Assembly (NCBI RefSeq): GCF_014647795.1
Contig: NZ_BMPW01000016.1
Span: forward strand, 184,927 to 248,926
Source: Actinoplanes campanulatus
Lineage (GTDB): Bacteria > Actinomycetota > Actinomycetes > Mycobacteriales > Micromonosporaceae
Length of the DNA stretch: 64,000 bases
Direction: 5' to 3'
The translations under genes were made by a program, and so were the position numbers. Under the pieces are notes generated by a model. That model saw only the letters and a list, made by a program, of their open reading frames with translations, was not told where the DNA came from and searched no databases. Positions 42,463 through 51,934 of this stretch are shown in pieces. Numbering within the stretch: the first letter of the stretch is position 1; each line of letters starts with the position of its first letter.

Positions 42463-44718
42463 ATGGTTCGTGGAGTGTCGGGTCTCGGTCGCCGGCTGAT
42501 GGCGGGAGCCACTGTGACGGCCGCGGTCGCCGGAGGTATGGCGCTGTCGGCGGGCACCGCGCAGTCGGTCGAGCAGGACCACACGGCTCACCAGGCGCTC
42601 GCCGCGATAGCCGGCGCAGCCCAGGTGACCGTCGGATCCGGCCGGATCACCCTGAACCAGCCGGCCGACCCCTACCTCGGAAAGATCCTCCCGGGCTCGA
42701 ACGCCCACGTGACCGGCATGTACTCGTCGCAGGTCGCCTGGCCGCTGGTCGGCATCCACATGGCGCTGCTGCCCAACGGTCACGTGGTCGGCTACGGGAC
42801 CCCGCCGGGCGAGGCGAGGCAGGGCGGCTTCTCCTACGACGACTGGAACCCGGCCACCGGGGTGGGGGCCGACGCGCACCGGCAGACGGCGTCCATGCAC
42901 TCGTACGACGCCTTCTGCAACTCGCTGGAGCGGCTGCCCGACGGCCGGCTACTGATGGTGGGCGGCAACTCCACGACCGCGACCATGATCTACAACCCGG
43001 CCACCGGCGGGCAGACGATGGGCGCCCAGCTCAACCGCCAGCGGTGGTACGCCACGGTGCTGCGCCTGCCCGACGACCGGATGCTGACCCTCGGCGGCGG
43101 CAACTCCTACAACGTCGACGCCTTCCAGAAGCCGAACGACAACACGACCGTCGCCACCACCCCCGAGATCAGCAACGGGACCGGGGCGTGGACCAGGCTG
43201 ACCGGAGCGGACAGCACGGTGGCGTTCGGCGCGCGGGACAACCGCTGGTGGTACCCGCGAGCGTACGTCGCGCCGGACGGCAAGGTCTTCGGCGTCTCGT
43301 ACGACCGGATGTGGAAACTCGATCCGTCCGGTACGGGCAAGGTCACCTCGCTGGGCACGCTGCCCGTGCCGATCGGCGTCTCCGGCTCCTCGGTGATGTA
43401 CGCGCCCGGCAAGCTGCTGTTCGCCGGCGGCGGCCAGTACAACAACGGCAGCAACCAGGTCGCCACCAACCGGGCCACCGTCGTCGACATCAACGGCGCC
43501 ACCCCGAGGACCGCCGCGACCAGCGCGATGCGGCTCGCCCGTAACTGGCTCAACCTGACGGTCCTGCCCAACGGCGAGGTGCTCTCCAACGGCGGCACCC
43601 GGGTCGGCACACAGTCGGGCGCGGCCAACTCCACCTACGACTCGGAGATCTGGAACCCGGTCACCGGCAAGTGGCGTGACGCCGCCAAGGCGCAACGGAT
43701 CCGCAGTTACCACTCCACCGCGGTGCTGATGCCGAGCGGTTCGGTGCTGACCGCGGGCGGCGGGGTGCCCGGCCCGGAGGACAACTTCAACGCCGAGATC
43801 TACTACCCGCCGTACCTGTTCGCCAAGGGCGCCGCCGGACGGGTGCGCTGGGCGAACCGGCCGCAGATCACCGGCATCAGCGGCTCGCTGACCTACGGCG
43901 GCACGGTGTCGCTCGGCCTCTCCGACAGCCGCAAGCTGTCGTCGCTGTCGCTGATCCGGGCCACCAGCGTCACCCACTCCTACAACACCGACCAGCGTCG
44001 CGTGCCCCTGTCGTTCCGCCAGTCCGGCAACACCGTGACCGCGACGATGCCGGCCAACGCGAACCTGCTGCCGCCCGGCGCGTACCTGCTGTCCGGTGTG
44101 GACAAGAACGGTGTGCCGACTCCGGCGCAGTTGGTCACGGTCAAGAGGTCCGGCGCGGGCACGGTCACCGTCTACGAGAAGGACCGCACTGCCGCCGACT
44201 TCGCCGGCCCGAGCGTGAAGGTGCGCTTCCCCGTCACCGACGGTTACATCAAGGCGGGCCAGACCCTCCGTGTCGACGCCAGTGACGCCAACCGGATCAC
44301 CAGCACCGAGCTGCTGATCAACGGCAAGCGCCAGCCCTCGCTGCGCTGGGACCCGAAGGCCAAGAACGGTACGGCGACGATGACCGTCCGCGTCTACGAC
44401 TCTCTGAACAACGTCACGGTGGTCTCCAGGAAGGTGGTCGTCGACAACACCAAGCCGACGCTGCGGATCACCAGCGCGCCGTCGAACAACAGCAAGCTGC
44501 GCGCCGAGGTGACCATCACGGCCACCGCCGCGGACAAGTCCGGCATCAAGCGGGTCGAGCTGCTGATCGACGGCAAGGTGGTCGCCATCGACAAGAAGGC
44601 CGCCTACCGGCTGGTCCTGGACCCGAAGAAGTACGGCAAGACGTTCGTCATGCGGCTCCGGGCGTACGACCGCGCCGGAAACGTCGTGTACACCGCGAAG
44701 CGCACCTACCGCCGCTGA
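42463..44718 (+). CDS. Secreted copper radical oxidase (galactose oxidase-like) with Ig-like tail
   Basis: The 751-residue precursor has a signal peptide (to about 36). A Kelch-type seven-blade propeller and a DUF1929 domain (EIYYPPYLF, about 440-540) follow, then two Ig-like modules (about 555-751) ending AKRTYRR. All copper/radical residues align: Cys152 (DAFCNSLE), Tyr196 (RWYATV), Tyr416-His417 (RSYHST) and His505 (VTHSYN). It should oxidise a primary alcohol, perhaps on a glycan, to aldehyde plus H2O2, as GlxA does. ATG 42463 has AGGAG upstream. The Ig tail is shared with the protein at 52745. Confidence 0.88.
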   Translation: MVRGVSGLGRRLMAGATVTAAVAGGMALSAGTAQSVEQDHTAHQALAAIAGAAQVTVGSGRITLNQPADPYLGKILPGSNAHVTGMYSSQVAWPLVGIHMALLPNGHVVGYGTPPGEARQGGFSYDDWNPATGVGADAHRQTASMHSYDAFCNSLERLPDGRLLMVGGNSTTATMIYNPATGGQTMGAQLNRQRWYATVLRLPDDRMLTLGGGNSYNVDAFQKPNDNTTVATTPEISNGTGAWTRLTGADSTVAFGARDNRWWYPRAYVAPDGKVFGVSYDRMWKLDPSGTGKVTSLGTLPVPIGVSGSSVMYAPGKLLFAGGGQYNNGSNQVATNRATVVDINGATPRTAATSAMRLARNWLNLTVLPNGEVLSNGGTRVGTQSGAANSTYDSEIWNPVTGKWRDAAKAQRIRSYHSTAVLMPSGSVLTAGGGVPGPEDNFNAEIYYPPYLFAKGAAGRVRWANRPQITGISGSLTYGGTVSLGLSDSRKLSSLSLIRATSVTHSYNTDQRRVPLSFRQSGNTVTATMPANANLLPPGAYLLSGVDKNGVPTPAQLVTVKRSGAGTVTVYEKDRTAADFAGPSVKVRFPVTDGYIKAGQTLRVDASDANRITSTELLINGKRQPSLRWDPKAKNGTATMTVRVYDSLNNVTVVSRKVVVDNTKPTLRITSAPSNNSKLRAEVTITATAADKSGIKRVELLIDGKVVAIDKKAAYRLVLDPKKYGKTFVMRLRAYDRAGNVVYTAKRTYRR

Positions 44719-44734
44719 CACCCGTCACGGCTCA

Positions 44735-44771
44735 CGAAAAACGGCCCGGCATCAGGCCGGGCCGTTTTTCG
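44735..44771. terminator. Bidirectional rho-independent terminator
   Basis: CGAAAAACGGCCCGGC pairs with GCCGGGCCGTTTTTCG (16 bp), giving a T run on both strands between two convergent genes. Confidence 0.9.
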
Positions 44772-44784
44772 AGAACCTTCCCGA

Positions 44785-46392
44785 TCAGCCGATGGCGTAC
44801 GCCCGGTAGACGGTCACCTCGGTGTAGCCCCCACTGGTGTAGGTGGCCCGGGTGCGCAGCGACACCGCGCCGGAGTCCGGGTTGGGGACGACAGCCGTCC
44901 ACACCCCGCCGATCTTCTTGACCGGAACTGCCCGCCACGTCCTCCCGCCGTCGAACGACGCCTTGGTGGCCAGCGACTTCAGCTTCGGGTTCGCGCCCCG
45001 CGGGACGTCGTCGTACGCGCGGTACCGGGTGAGCCGGAGCGCCACGTCGGTGCTGCTGCCCGCGTCGGCCCGGTTGTAGCCGTCCAGGCCGGCCGGGATC
45101 TGCTGCACGGCGTAGGACTGGATCATCGTGTTGGAACTCGGCTTGGCGTAGAACCGGTGGGTGACGGTCGACGCGGTGGAGAGCATCCCGCTCGGGTAGG
45201 TGTAGCCGGCGCGGTAGCGGGTGGCGGTGTTGGTCAGCGTGTACCAGCCCGCCTTCTTCACCCGGTACTCCAGGTTCGGGTACTGCGTGGCGCCTCGGTC
45301 CAGCGCGGTCTTCACGGTCTTGTCGCCGAACTTGAGGGTGGCCTTCGCCTTCTCGCCGGCCTCGCTGCCCCAACTGCCGACGACATCATTGAAGGCGGGA
45401 TCCTCGAACATGTTGTCGAGCCCGTAGAAGACCTCGCCCCGGACGATCATCGGGAGGATAACGCCGGGTCCCCAGGTCGCCCCATAGAACCGGACGAAGT
45501 ACGACTTCTTCGCCGCGACCTTGCGTTCGGCATAGAAGCTGCTGAGGTAGCTGCCCTCGCCATTGTTCGCGTGCCCGTAGGCGCTGCTGTCGATGTGCCA
45601 GGTACCGGGGCTAAGGTGGATCTTCGAGGTGCCCGGCTGGTCCGAGTACGACAGGCCGGTGTACATGTTGTTGCCGCACCCGCCAGTCTGCGGCTGGATG
45701 GCCAGATCGGCACTGTTCGAGCCGGACGGGCCCCGCCGGGAGTCGACGGTGACCGTGCCGAGGCTCGCCTGACTGAAGGTGCGGCTCGGGTTCGACGGCA
45801 CACCGACCGTCCGGTTCAGCACCCCATAGTGCTTGGCCAGGGTCGAGACCTGGGTCCACGAACCCATGGCCGCGAAAGCGATCTTCGTGGACGCGGTCGG
45901 GATGGCGTAGAGAGTGGCGAAGTCGCCACCCGAGGCACCCACCTCGGAGTTGGCGCCGGCGGTCAGGCTACAGATCTCGGCGGTGATGCTGTAGGCGTAG
46001 CCACTCACCGTGGGGCTCAGGCCGAGCTTGACCGCCTTGCCGCGGCGGGCGTCGATGGTCAGTTTCGACGCTCCGGAGACGGTCACCGTCTTGCCGCCGA
46101 GGGTGGCCGAGCCACTGTCGGTGATCGCGATCAGGATCGCGTACTTACCCTTCGGCAGCTTCCGCTTGGTGCCGGCGCGGACCCGGTACTCGGAACTGGT
46201 GTCGAGGTTGACAGCGGTGGCCGCGGCGGCGACCTTGAGCCCGGACCGGTTGATCGCGGTCAGGGTGAGCGTATTGGTGGCGGCGACGGCCGGGCCGGTC
46301 GTGCCGAGAAGGAGAGCCGGGACGAGGGCCGATGCGGCGGCCGCGGTGAGCGATGCCCGGATGGTCCGGGTACGCGCGAGCAAAGAGGACAT
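44785..46392 (-). CDS. Secreted protein, intact paralogue of the frameshifted gene at 5483
   Basis: The 535-residue precursor has a signal peptide ending PAVAAT. Its beta-rich regions share long stretches with the 5483 product: TVDSRRGPS, SYFVRFYG, KKAGWYTLTNTATRY and VYRAYAIG. The final part (SFDGGRTWRAVPVKKI, VSLRTRATY) resembles beta-sandwich tails of secreted subtilases, but no catalytic triad is visible. Function is unknown. ATG 46392 has AGGAAGC upstream and starts 5 bases after the stop of the propeller-Ig gene, so the two form an operon. Confidence 0.82.
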   Translation of the reverse strand: MSSLLARTRTIRASLTAAAASALVPALLLGTTGPAVAATNTLTLTAINRSGLKVAAAATAVNLDTSSEYRVRAGTKRKLPKGKYAILIAITDSGSATLGGKTVTVSGASKLTIDARRGKAVKLGLSPTVSGYAYSITAEICSLTAGANSEVGASGGDFATLYAIPTASTKIAFAAMGSWTQVSTLAKHYGVLNRTVGVPSNPSRTFSQASLGTVTVDSRRGPSGSNSADLAIQPQTGGCGNNMYTGLSYSDQPGTSKIHLSPGTWHIDSSAYGHANNGEGSYLSSFYAERKVAAKKSYFVRFYGATWGPGVILPMIVRGEVFYGLDNMFEDPAFNDVVGSWGSEAGEKAKATLKFGDKTVKTALDRGATQYPNLEYRVKKAGWYTLTNTATRYRAGYTYPSGMLSTASTVTHRFYAKPSSNTMIQSYAVQQIPAGLDGYNRADAGSSTDVALRLTRYRAYDDVPRGANPKLKSLATKASFDGGRTWRAVPVKKIGGVWTAVVPNPDSGAVSLRTRATYTSGGYTEVTVYRAYAIG

Positions 46393-46397
46393 GCTTC

Positions 46398-48407
46398 CTA
46401 CTTGGTAAAGGTGTAGTACCGCCAGTCACCGACGGTGGAGTAGTTGACCTTGTCGCCGGAGGTGCCATACAGGTACTCGGCGCGAGCCCGCCACTTGACG
46501 CCGGCCTTGTAGTTGCCGGGTACGACGACGGTCGCCTTGCCGGTGCCGGTGAGCTTGGTGGTGTAGGTGCGCCAGGTCTTCCACTTTCCGCCGGAGTGGT
46601 ATTGCACGACGGTCCGGACCGTGCGGTTCGGGTACGGCGTCACGACGTGGACGAACTTCGGGTCCGCCGAGGTGCGGAAGTAGCTCCACAACTGCGAACC
46701 GACGACCTTCTTCTTGTACTGGTTGTAGACGCCGGTACCGGCTTTGACCTTCGCGTACAGGACCGACGACACCGCGCGCGGGGCGTACCGGCCGTCGCCG
46801 GCGAACTTGACGGTGACCGTAGTGTTGCGGCTCAGCGTCACCTTGAACGTCGCCTTGCCCGCGCTGTTCACCTTCACGGGGTCGCCCGGGTTGACGTACG
46901 TGTCACCGGCACGCTGGGTGGTGAACTGGACGATCCGGTTGGTGTGAGTGGTGCCGAGGGTCGCGGTCACCGTGACCGTCTGCCCGTCGATGGAGACCAT
47001 GCCGTGCCCGGTCAGCGACAGCGCCGGGGTGGCCCGCGGGATCTGCACGGTGTCCTGGCCGGTGGCCGCGTCGGCTTGCTCGCTTCCGGCGTACGACACC
47101 GTGTATTTGACCGGACCGCCTGCCGGCGGCGTGTCGTTGAACCGGAAGGTTCCCGCGGCATCGATCTTCGCCTTCGCGAGGACCTTGCCGTTTGAGGATT
47201 CGACATCGGTACGCGTGACGCTGAGCTCGGTGCCCTCCGGCAGGCTCACCGCGCCACCGACCGAGCCGGTGACGGTGAGCGCCTGGGCACGGACCGCGGT
47301 GGCCGGAGCATCGACGGTGATCGTCGGAGCGGGGAACTTCGGTCCGGCAAGCTGCCACAGGTTGTACTGGTTGTTGCGGGAGATGACGAACAGTCGGCCG
47401 TCGGGCTCCCAGAAGACCCGGTCGGCCATCGGCATCGTGGTCGGTTCGATCTGCGGGAGGTCGTAGCTCACCTCCGGCTTGCGCGAACCGGCCGGGTAGA
47501 CGACGACCTCCGGTTCATACATCCCGTTGCTCTCGCCGACGGCGAGCCGCCCGTCGGCGGCGAGGTCCAGGCTGACCGCGGGCGTCGTGTCCTCGGTGAT
47601 CAGGTTGCGGGTCCCGAGGCCGGAGAGCGGGCTGCTCCAGACTCCGAATCCGGCGCTGAGCAGGTTGGTTCCGTCCGCGCTGAGCACGGCCTCGTTCGTG
47701 TAGCTGTCGACGACCGTGCCGAAACTGATCCGGCTCTCGGTCTCACCCGAGACGTCGTACGCTGCGGCGGTCGCGGCCTCCGTGCCGCTGTGCGAGACGT
47801 CCGAGACCACCAGGGTGCCCGGGGCTGCCGGTGACGACGTGACGAACGGTGCCAGGTAGAAGTCGCTGCCGTCGGTGGACTGATCGTGCAGGTGGACGTC
47901 GGGTTGGGAGCCGTCGACGTCGAGCGAGCCGAAGTTCCCGTCGAACCCGCCCTCCGCCCACGGGCCCATGTAACCGAACCACACCTTGCCACCGGCGACC
48001 GCGAGGTTGTACGGGTGGACCGAGTCGCCGAGCGGATAGCTCGCCTTCTGGACGACGGTCGCGGCATCGAAGGCGAGGATCGCGTGCGCATCGGTGCGGG
48101 CCGCGTACAGGGTGGAGGAGTCGCTGGAGAGTGCGAGGCCCCGGATACCGGCCAGTCCCTCACGGATGCCGAGGACCGTGCCTCCGTAGTTGGTCACCAC
48201 GAGACGGCCGTTCTCGTGATCGGTGATCAGAATGTGCCGGTGCACCGGGTCGACCAGGACGTCGCTGACGGTGGTGACCGGCAGCGGACGGGCCGCGCTG
48301 GCCGGAACCGTCTCAGCAGCCGAGGCCCAGCCGGTCGAGACCGCCAAACCCACCGCCGTGGCACCGACCAGAACGGACGTCGCGAGGGCGACACGGGGAA
48401 CACGCAC
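46398..48407 (-). CDS. Secreted beta-propeller plus Ig-like repeat protein
   Basis: The 669-residue precursor has a signal peptide (to about 35). A propeller-like domain covers about 45-370 (VTTVSDVLVDPVHRHILITD, GLALSSDSSTLYAA). Ig-like modules (ITVDAPATAVRAQALTVTG, ALSLTGHGMVSIDGQTVTV) and an aromatic-rich C-terminal region follow. Such proteins bind ligands at the surface; no catalytic site is seen. GTG 48407 follows GAGGTC; the frame is open further upstream (TTG 48434) but the ribosome site favours 48407. It is first in an operon with the 44785 gene. Confidence 0.78.
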   Translation of the reverse strand: MRVPRVALATSVLVGATAVGLAVSTGWASAAETVPASAARPLPVTTVSDVLVDPVHRHILITDHENGRLVVTNYGGTVLGIREGLAGIRGLALSSDSSTLYAARTDAHAILAFDAATVVQKASYPLGDSVHPYNLAVAGGKVWFGYMGPWAEGGFDGNFGSLDVDGSQPDVHLHDQSTDGSDFYLAPFVTSSPAAPGTLVVSDVSHSGTEAATAAAYDVSGETESRISFGTVVDSYTNEAVLSADGTNLLSAGFGVWSSPLSGLGTRNLITEDTTPAVSLDLAADGRLAVGESNGMYEPEVVVYPAGSRKPEVSYDLPQIEPTTMPMADRVFWEPDGRLFVISRNNQYNLWQLAGPKFPAPTITVDAPATAVRAQALTVTGSVGGAVSLPEGTELSVTRTDVESSNGKVLAKAKIDAAGTFRFNDTPPAGGPVKYTVSYAGSEQADAATGQDTVQIPRATPALSLTGHGMVSIDGQTVTVTATLGTTHTNRIVQFTTQRAGDTYVNPGDPVKVNSAGKATFKVTLSRNTTVTVKFAGDGRYAPRAVSSVLYAKVKAGTGVYNQYKKKVVGSQLWSYFRTSADPKFVHVVTPYPNRTVRTVVQYHSGGKWKTWRTYTTKLTGTGKATVVVPGNYKAGVKWRARAEYLYGTSGDKVNYSTVGDWRYYTFTK

Positions 48408-48708
48408 GAAGGACCTCACATTTATCAATGCCAACTACGGCCGTTGCAGACTATGCGCGACAACCGCTAGTTTGATCATCCGAACGGGTGAACCGGTCCC
48501 GGTGCGTCGCTACGCAGCCGACCCGACGCTGGTGGCAGTCGATCCCGATCAGCAGGCCTTCTCGAACCTGCGAAATTGAGATCAAAAACGTGAGCAGATA
48601 GACCGCTGACCATCGGATACCCACAGTTGCGTCGAAACGGTACCGTTCTATGATGCGGGCGCTGCGCCGTCTATGTCGTGCATTCTTTCTCCCACGGGGG
48701 CTCGTCTC
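48408..48708. promoter_or_regulatory. Divergent promoter region with TACCGT palindrome
   Basis: No gene is evident. Between the divergent propeller and RTX-like genes lies the perfect palindrome AACGGTACCGTT (48637-48648). It is about 60 bases before the RTX-like start and is similar to elements before other secreted-protein genes in the window. Confidence 0.4.
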
Positions 48709-49923
48709 ATGATCTTCCTCAATCGTCGCGTTCTCGCAGCTGTGGCCGCCGCCGCCACTGCTGCGGTCGGGTCGACGACTCTCCTCAGCACTCCCGCACT
48801 CGCCGCCTCGCCGGGTCTGGCACAGGTGCTGGGCTCGACCACGGTCCAGTTCCGCGCCTCGTCCGGGCTGGCCAACAACGTCGTCCTCACCGCGGTCAAC
48901 GCCACTACCGTCGTCGTCGACGACGCCTTCGCGATCACCGCCGGCGTCGGCTGCACGGCCACCGCCGGCGACGCCACCAAGGTCACCTGTGTCACCTCGG
49001 GGGCGGCCGCTCTGTTCGACGTCCAGCTCGGTGACCGCAACGACCGGATCGTCAACCGGACCGCGGTGTCGCTGAACCTGCAGGGCGGTTACGGCAACGA
49101 CTACGCGATCGGCGGCTCGGCAGCGGACACGCTTCGGGGTGGCCCCGGCGATGACCTCATCGACGGCCAGTCCGGCAACGACACCATCGTCGGCCAGACC
49201 GGCAACGACAGGCTCCACGGCCACTTCGGCAACGACAAGCTCTACGGCGACTCGGGCGACGACAAGCTCTACGGCCAGCCCGGCGACGACATGCTCTCCG
49301 GCGACTCGGGCCGTGACCAGATCTACGGCCTGAGCGGCGACGACAGGATCTACGGCGGCACCGGCGCCGACGTCCTGTACGGGGCCACCGGCACCGACAC
49401 CATCTTCGGCAACGACGGCAACGACAACATCCATGCCGGTTCCGGCGGGGTCACCAACGACTCCGAGTCCCCCGGCGACGAGGTCTACGGCGGTCGCGGC
49501 AATGACAAGATCTGGGGCGAAGGCGGGACGGACTTCATCCAGGGTCAGTCAGGCAACGACACCATCGAGGCCGGCTCCGGCGACGACTTCGTGATCGGTA
49601 ACTCCGGCCACGACAAGCTGACCGGCAACAGTGGCTCGGACTTCCTGATCGGGCTCTCCGGCAACGACACCCTGAGCGGCAACTCGGGTGACGACGTGCT
49701 CATCGGCGAGTCGATCAACGAGGACCTGCGGCCCAAGGGCAACCCCCGGGCCAAGGACAAGGCCTACGGCGGCTCCCAGAGTTCGGCGGGTGACCTCTGC
49801 CTGGTGACCAAGGGCGGCCGGACCTCCGGCTGCGAGTACACCGAGGTCCCCGCCGGCGACTTCGGCGTGGCGTCCTCCAGCTTCACCAAGTTCAAGGCTC
49901 GGCTTGCCGAACTGCTGTCCTGA
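48709..49923 (+). CDS. Secreted RTX-like calcium-binding repeat protein 5
   Basis: The 404-residue protein is the longest of the six paralogues. It has a signal peptide, the N module with Cys pair (GCTATAGDATKVTC) and about 20 nonapeptide repeats (GNDKLYGDSGDDKLYGQPGD). An insertion near SGGVTNDSESPGDE is present. The cap GDLC...TSGCEYTE is extended by about 20 residues, so it differs from the CE(R/K) end of its relatives. ATG 48709 has GGGGG about 8 bases upstream. Confidence 0.87.
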   Translation: MIFLNRRVLAAVAAAATAAVGSTTLLSTPALAASPGLAQVLGSTTVQFRASSGLANNVVLTAVNATTVVVDDAFAITAGVGCTATAGDATKVTCVTSGAAALFDVQLGDRNDRIVNRTAVSLNLQGGYGNDYAIGGSAADTLRGGPGDDLIDGQSGNDTIVGQTGNDRLHGHFGNDKLYGDSGDDKLYGQPGDDMLSGDSGRDQIYGLSGDDRIYGGTGADVLYGATGTDTIFGNDGNDNIHAGSGGVTNDSESPGDEVYGGRGNDKIWGEGGTDFIQGQSGNDTIEAGSGDDFVIGNSGHDKLTGNSGSDFLIGLSGNDTLSGNSGDDVLIGESINEDLRPKGNPRAKDKAYGGSQSSAGDLCLVTKGGRTSGCEYTEVPAGDFGVASSSFTKFKARLAELLS

Positions 49924-49937
49924 TCGGCGATGACATC

Positions 49938-49983
49938 GGGACGGCCCAGCCGTCCGGCGTGTGCCGGACGTCCGGGCCGTCCC
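49938..49983 (+). terminator. Nested hairpin after RTX-like protein 5
   Basis: An outer stem GGGACGGCCC with GGGCCGTCCC encloses an inner stem CGTCCGGC with GCCGGACG. Confidence 0.65.
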
Positions 49984-50023
49984 GCATTCCGCTGAACAAC
50001 ACCATCCACGGGGAGGAACACCC

Positions 50024-51103
50024 ATGTCTCGCTTCATCTGGCCGGCCCGTGTCGCCGTCCTCCTGATCGGCGGCGCCACCCTGGCCACGGTCGGCGCACC
50101 CGCGCAGGGCGCGTCCACCGGCGTTGCCTCGGTCGACAGCACCAAGGTCCAGTACAAGGCCGCCACCGGCAAGCAGAACCGGGTCGTGCTGACCCGCACC
50201 GGCAACACGATCACCATCGACGACGTGGTGACGGTCAAAGCCGGCAAGGGCTGCAAGGCTGTCCCCGGAGACAAGACCAAGGCGCGGTGTACGACCTCCA
50301 AGGCGCCGACTCGGATCGGTGTCTACACGTACGACCGCAACGACACCGTCACCGACAACACCAACGTGCGGAGCACGATCGACGGCGGTTCCGGCAGCGA
50401 CCGGATTTTCGGCGGCACCGCCGGCGACCGGCTGACCGGCGGTTCCGGCAGCGACCTGCTCAACGGCCGCGGCGGTAACGACACCCTGCACGGCCTTTCC
50501 GGAAACGACGTCCTCTACGGCGAGACCGGCAACGACGACCTGTTCGGTGAGACCGGCAACGACCGGATCCACGGCGGGGCCGGCGACGACACCCTGTTGG
50601 GCTACGAGGGCCGCGACCGGCTCTACGGGGACGCGGGCTGGGACATCATGTCCGGTGACGAGAACGACAAGAACGTGTCGGCGGACGTGATCATGGGTGG
50701 CCCGGGCGAGGACTGGGTTCAGTACGGCGGCTACATGAAGGGTGTCCGGGTCGACCTGGACGGCGCCTCCGGCGACGACGGGCGGCCCGGCGAGGGCGAC
50801 ACCGTCGGCGCGGACGTGGAAGTCATCCACGGCAGCTTCGGCAGCGACATCCTGATCGGCAACGCGTCGGCCAACAACATCCACGGTGACGTCGGCAATG
50901 ACAAGATCTACGGCCTGGGTGGCAACGACACCCTGTTCGGCAGCACCGGCAAGGACCAGCTCTACGGCGGGTCCGGCGACGACGTCCTGATGGGCGACGA
51001 AGAACCGAAGACCTCCGACCGTCTCGACGGCGGCACGAACGGCTCGATCGGTGACGAGTGCCAGGGCTTCAAGGGCGACACCGAGGTCGGCTGCGAGCGC
51101 TGA
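50024..51103 (+). CDS. Secreted RTX-like calcium-binding repeat protein 6
   Basis: The 359-residue protein has a signal peptide (to about 30), the N module KQNRVVLTRTGNTITIDDVV and its Cys pair (GCKAVPGDKTKARC). Repeats such as GGNDTLHGLSGNDVLYGETG follow. A central VRVDLDGASGDDGRPGEGDT segment equals that of protein 1, and the cap is GDEC...TEVGCER. ATG 50024 has GGGGAGGAA upstream. It is closest to protein 1 in architecture and follows protein 5 in tandem. Confidence 0.88.
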   Translation: MSRFIWPARVAVLLIGGATLATVGAPAQGASTGVASVDSTKVQYKAATGKQNRVVLTRTGNTITIDDVVTVKAGKGCKAVPGDKTKARCTTSKAPTRIGVYTYDRNDTVTDNTNVRSTIDGGSGSDRIFGGTAGDRLTGGSGSDLLNGRGGNDTLHGLSGNDVLYGETGNDDLFGETGNDRIHGGAGDDTLLGYEGRDRLYGDAGWDIMSGDENDKNVSADVIMGGPGEDWVQYGGYMKGVRVDLDGASGDDGRPGEGDTVGADVEVIHGSFGSDILIGNASANNIHGDVGNDKIYGLGGNDTLFGSTGKDQLYGGSGDDVLMGDEEPKTSDRLDGGTNGSIGDECQGFKGDTEVGCER

Positions 51104-51119
51104 TCCACCGAAAGAACGA

Positions 51120-51151
51120 AAATGGCCGCCGGGACGACCCGGCGGCCATTT
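51120..51151 (+). terminator. 14-bp hairpin after RTX-like protein 6
   Basis: AAATGGCCGCCGGG pairs with CCCGGCGGCCATTT around a 4-base loop. Confidence 0.75.
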
Positions 51152-51268
51152 CTCCACCCGTACGTCAGCCGGCTTGCCCGACCTCACGGGCACCCGGTGG
51201 ACATCTCCCACGTGTCGTAACCAAAGCCGAACCCACCTGACGAGCAAACGCCAACGGATGTCAGCGCT

Positions 51269-51724
51269 TCACCGGCGGGGTTTCACCGGCCCGTAGTACG
51301 CCGGCTCTGGCTGACGGATCAACATCGCCACGATAAGGGACGCGAGAAGCCATGTCGGAGCCAGATATTGCGACGAGACGGTCATGGCCTGTATCGGCAA
51401 CCAGAAAGGGACGAAGAACAGGCTCAAGGCGCGGAATCCACGCCGGCTTCGCTGCCTTCCCAGGAACCACAACGCGATGACTGAAAGGACTCCTTCGACG
51501 AGATAGACGACAAGAACAGCAACTACCGCGATCACTATCTCGAGTAAAACGGAATCGCTGGATGACGGGACATCTTCAATCGACCACAACCAGATGAGGG
51601 ACAGCAGCACACCCGCGGACTGAGCCGCCATGTGAAGCGCAATCCACCTGAGGGACCATCTGACGAACAGCCTGGCCGGCCATGCACCGTTTCTCGAACG
51701 TGAGCGATTGGCTTTCACCGTCAT
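51269..51724 (-). CDS. Membrane protein of unknown function
   Basis: The 151-residue protein has a basic N terminus (KANRSRSRNG) and about four hydrophobic helices (LLEIVIAVVAVLVVYLVEGV among them), with a basic loop GRQRSRRGFRA. No family was recognised. ATG 51724 lacks an evident ribosome site. The GC content is lower than that of its neighbours, which may indicate acquisition. Confidence 0.6.
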   Translation of the reverse strand: MTVKANRSRSRNGAWPARLFVRWSLRWIALHMAAQSAGVLLSLIWLWSIEDVPSSSDSVLLEIVIAVVAVLVVYLVEGVLSVIALWFLGRQRSRRGFRALSLFFVPFWLPIQAMTVSSQYLAPTWLLASLIVAMLIRQPEPAYYGPVKPRR

Positions 51725-51934
51725 TGCTGAACACCGTTATGCCAGGTTACATCCCGGTCGGGAAATTGCGGACAGGATTTCAAGCCGTGGTCCCAGATCT
51801 TAGAACTCCACGACCGGGTCCTTCTTCTCGTAACCCACGACGCTCCATTCGAGGTCGCAGGAACCGATGAACGCATCCGTCGGACTCGGACCGAAAATCC
51901 CGCGGGTAGCCACCCCGAGACCATTGGCCGCGAC

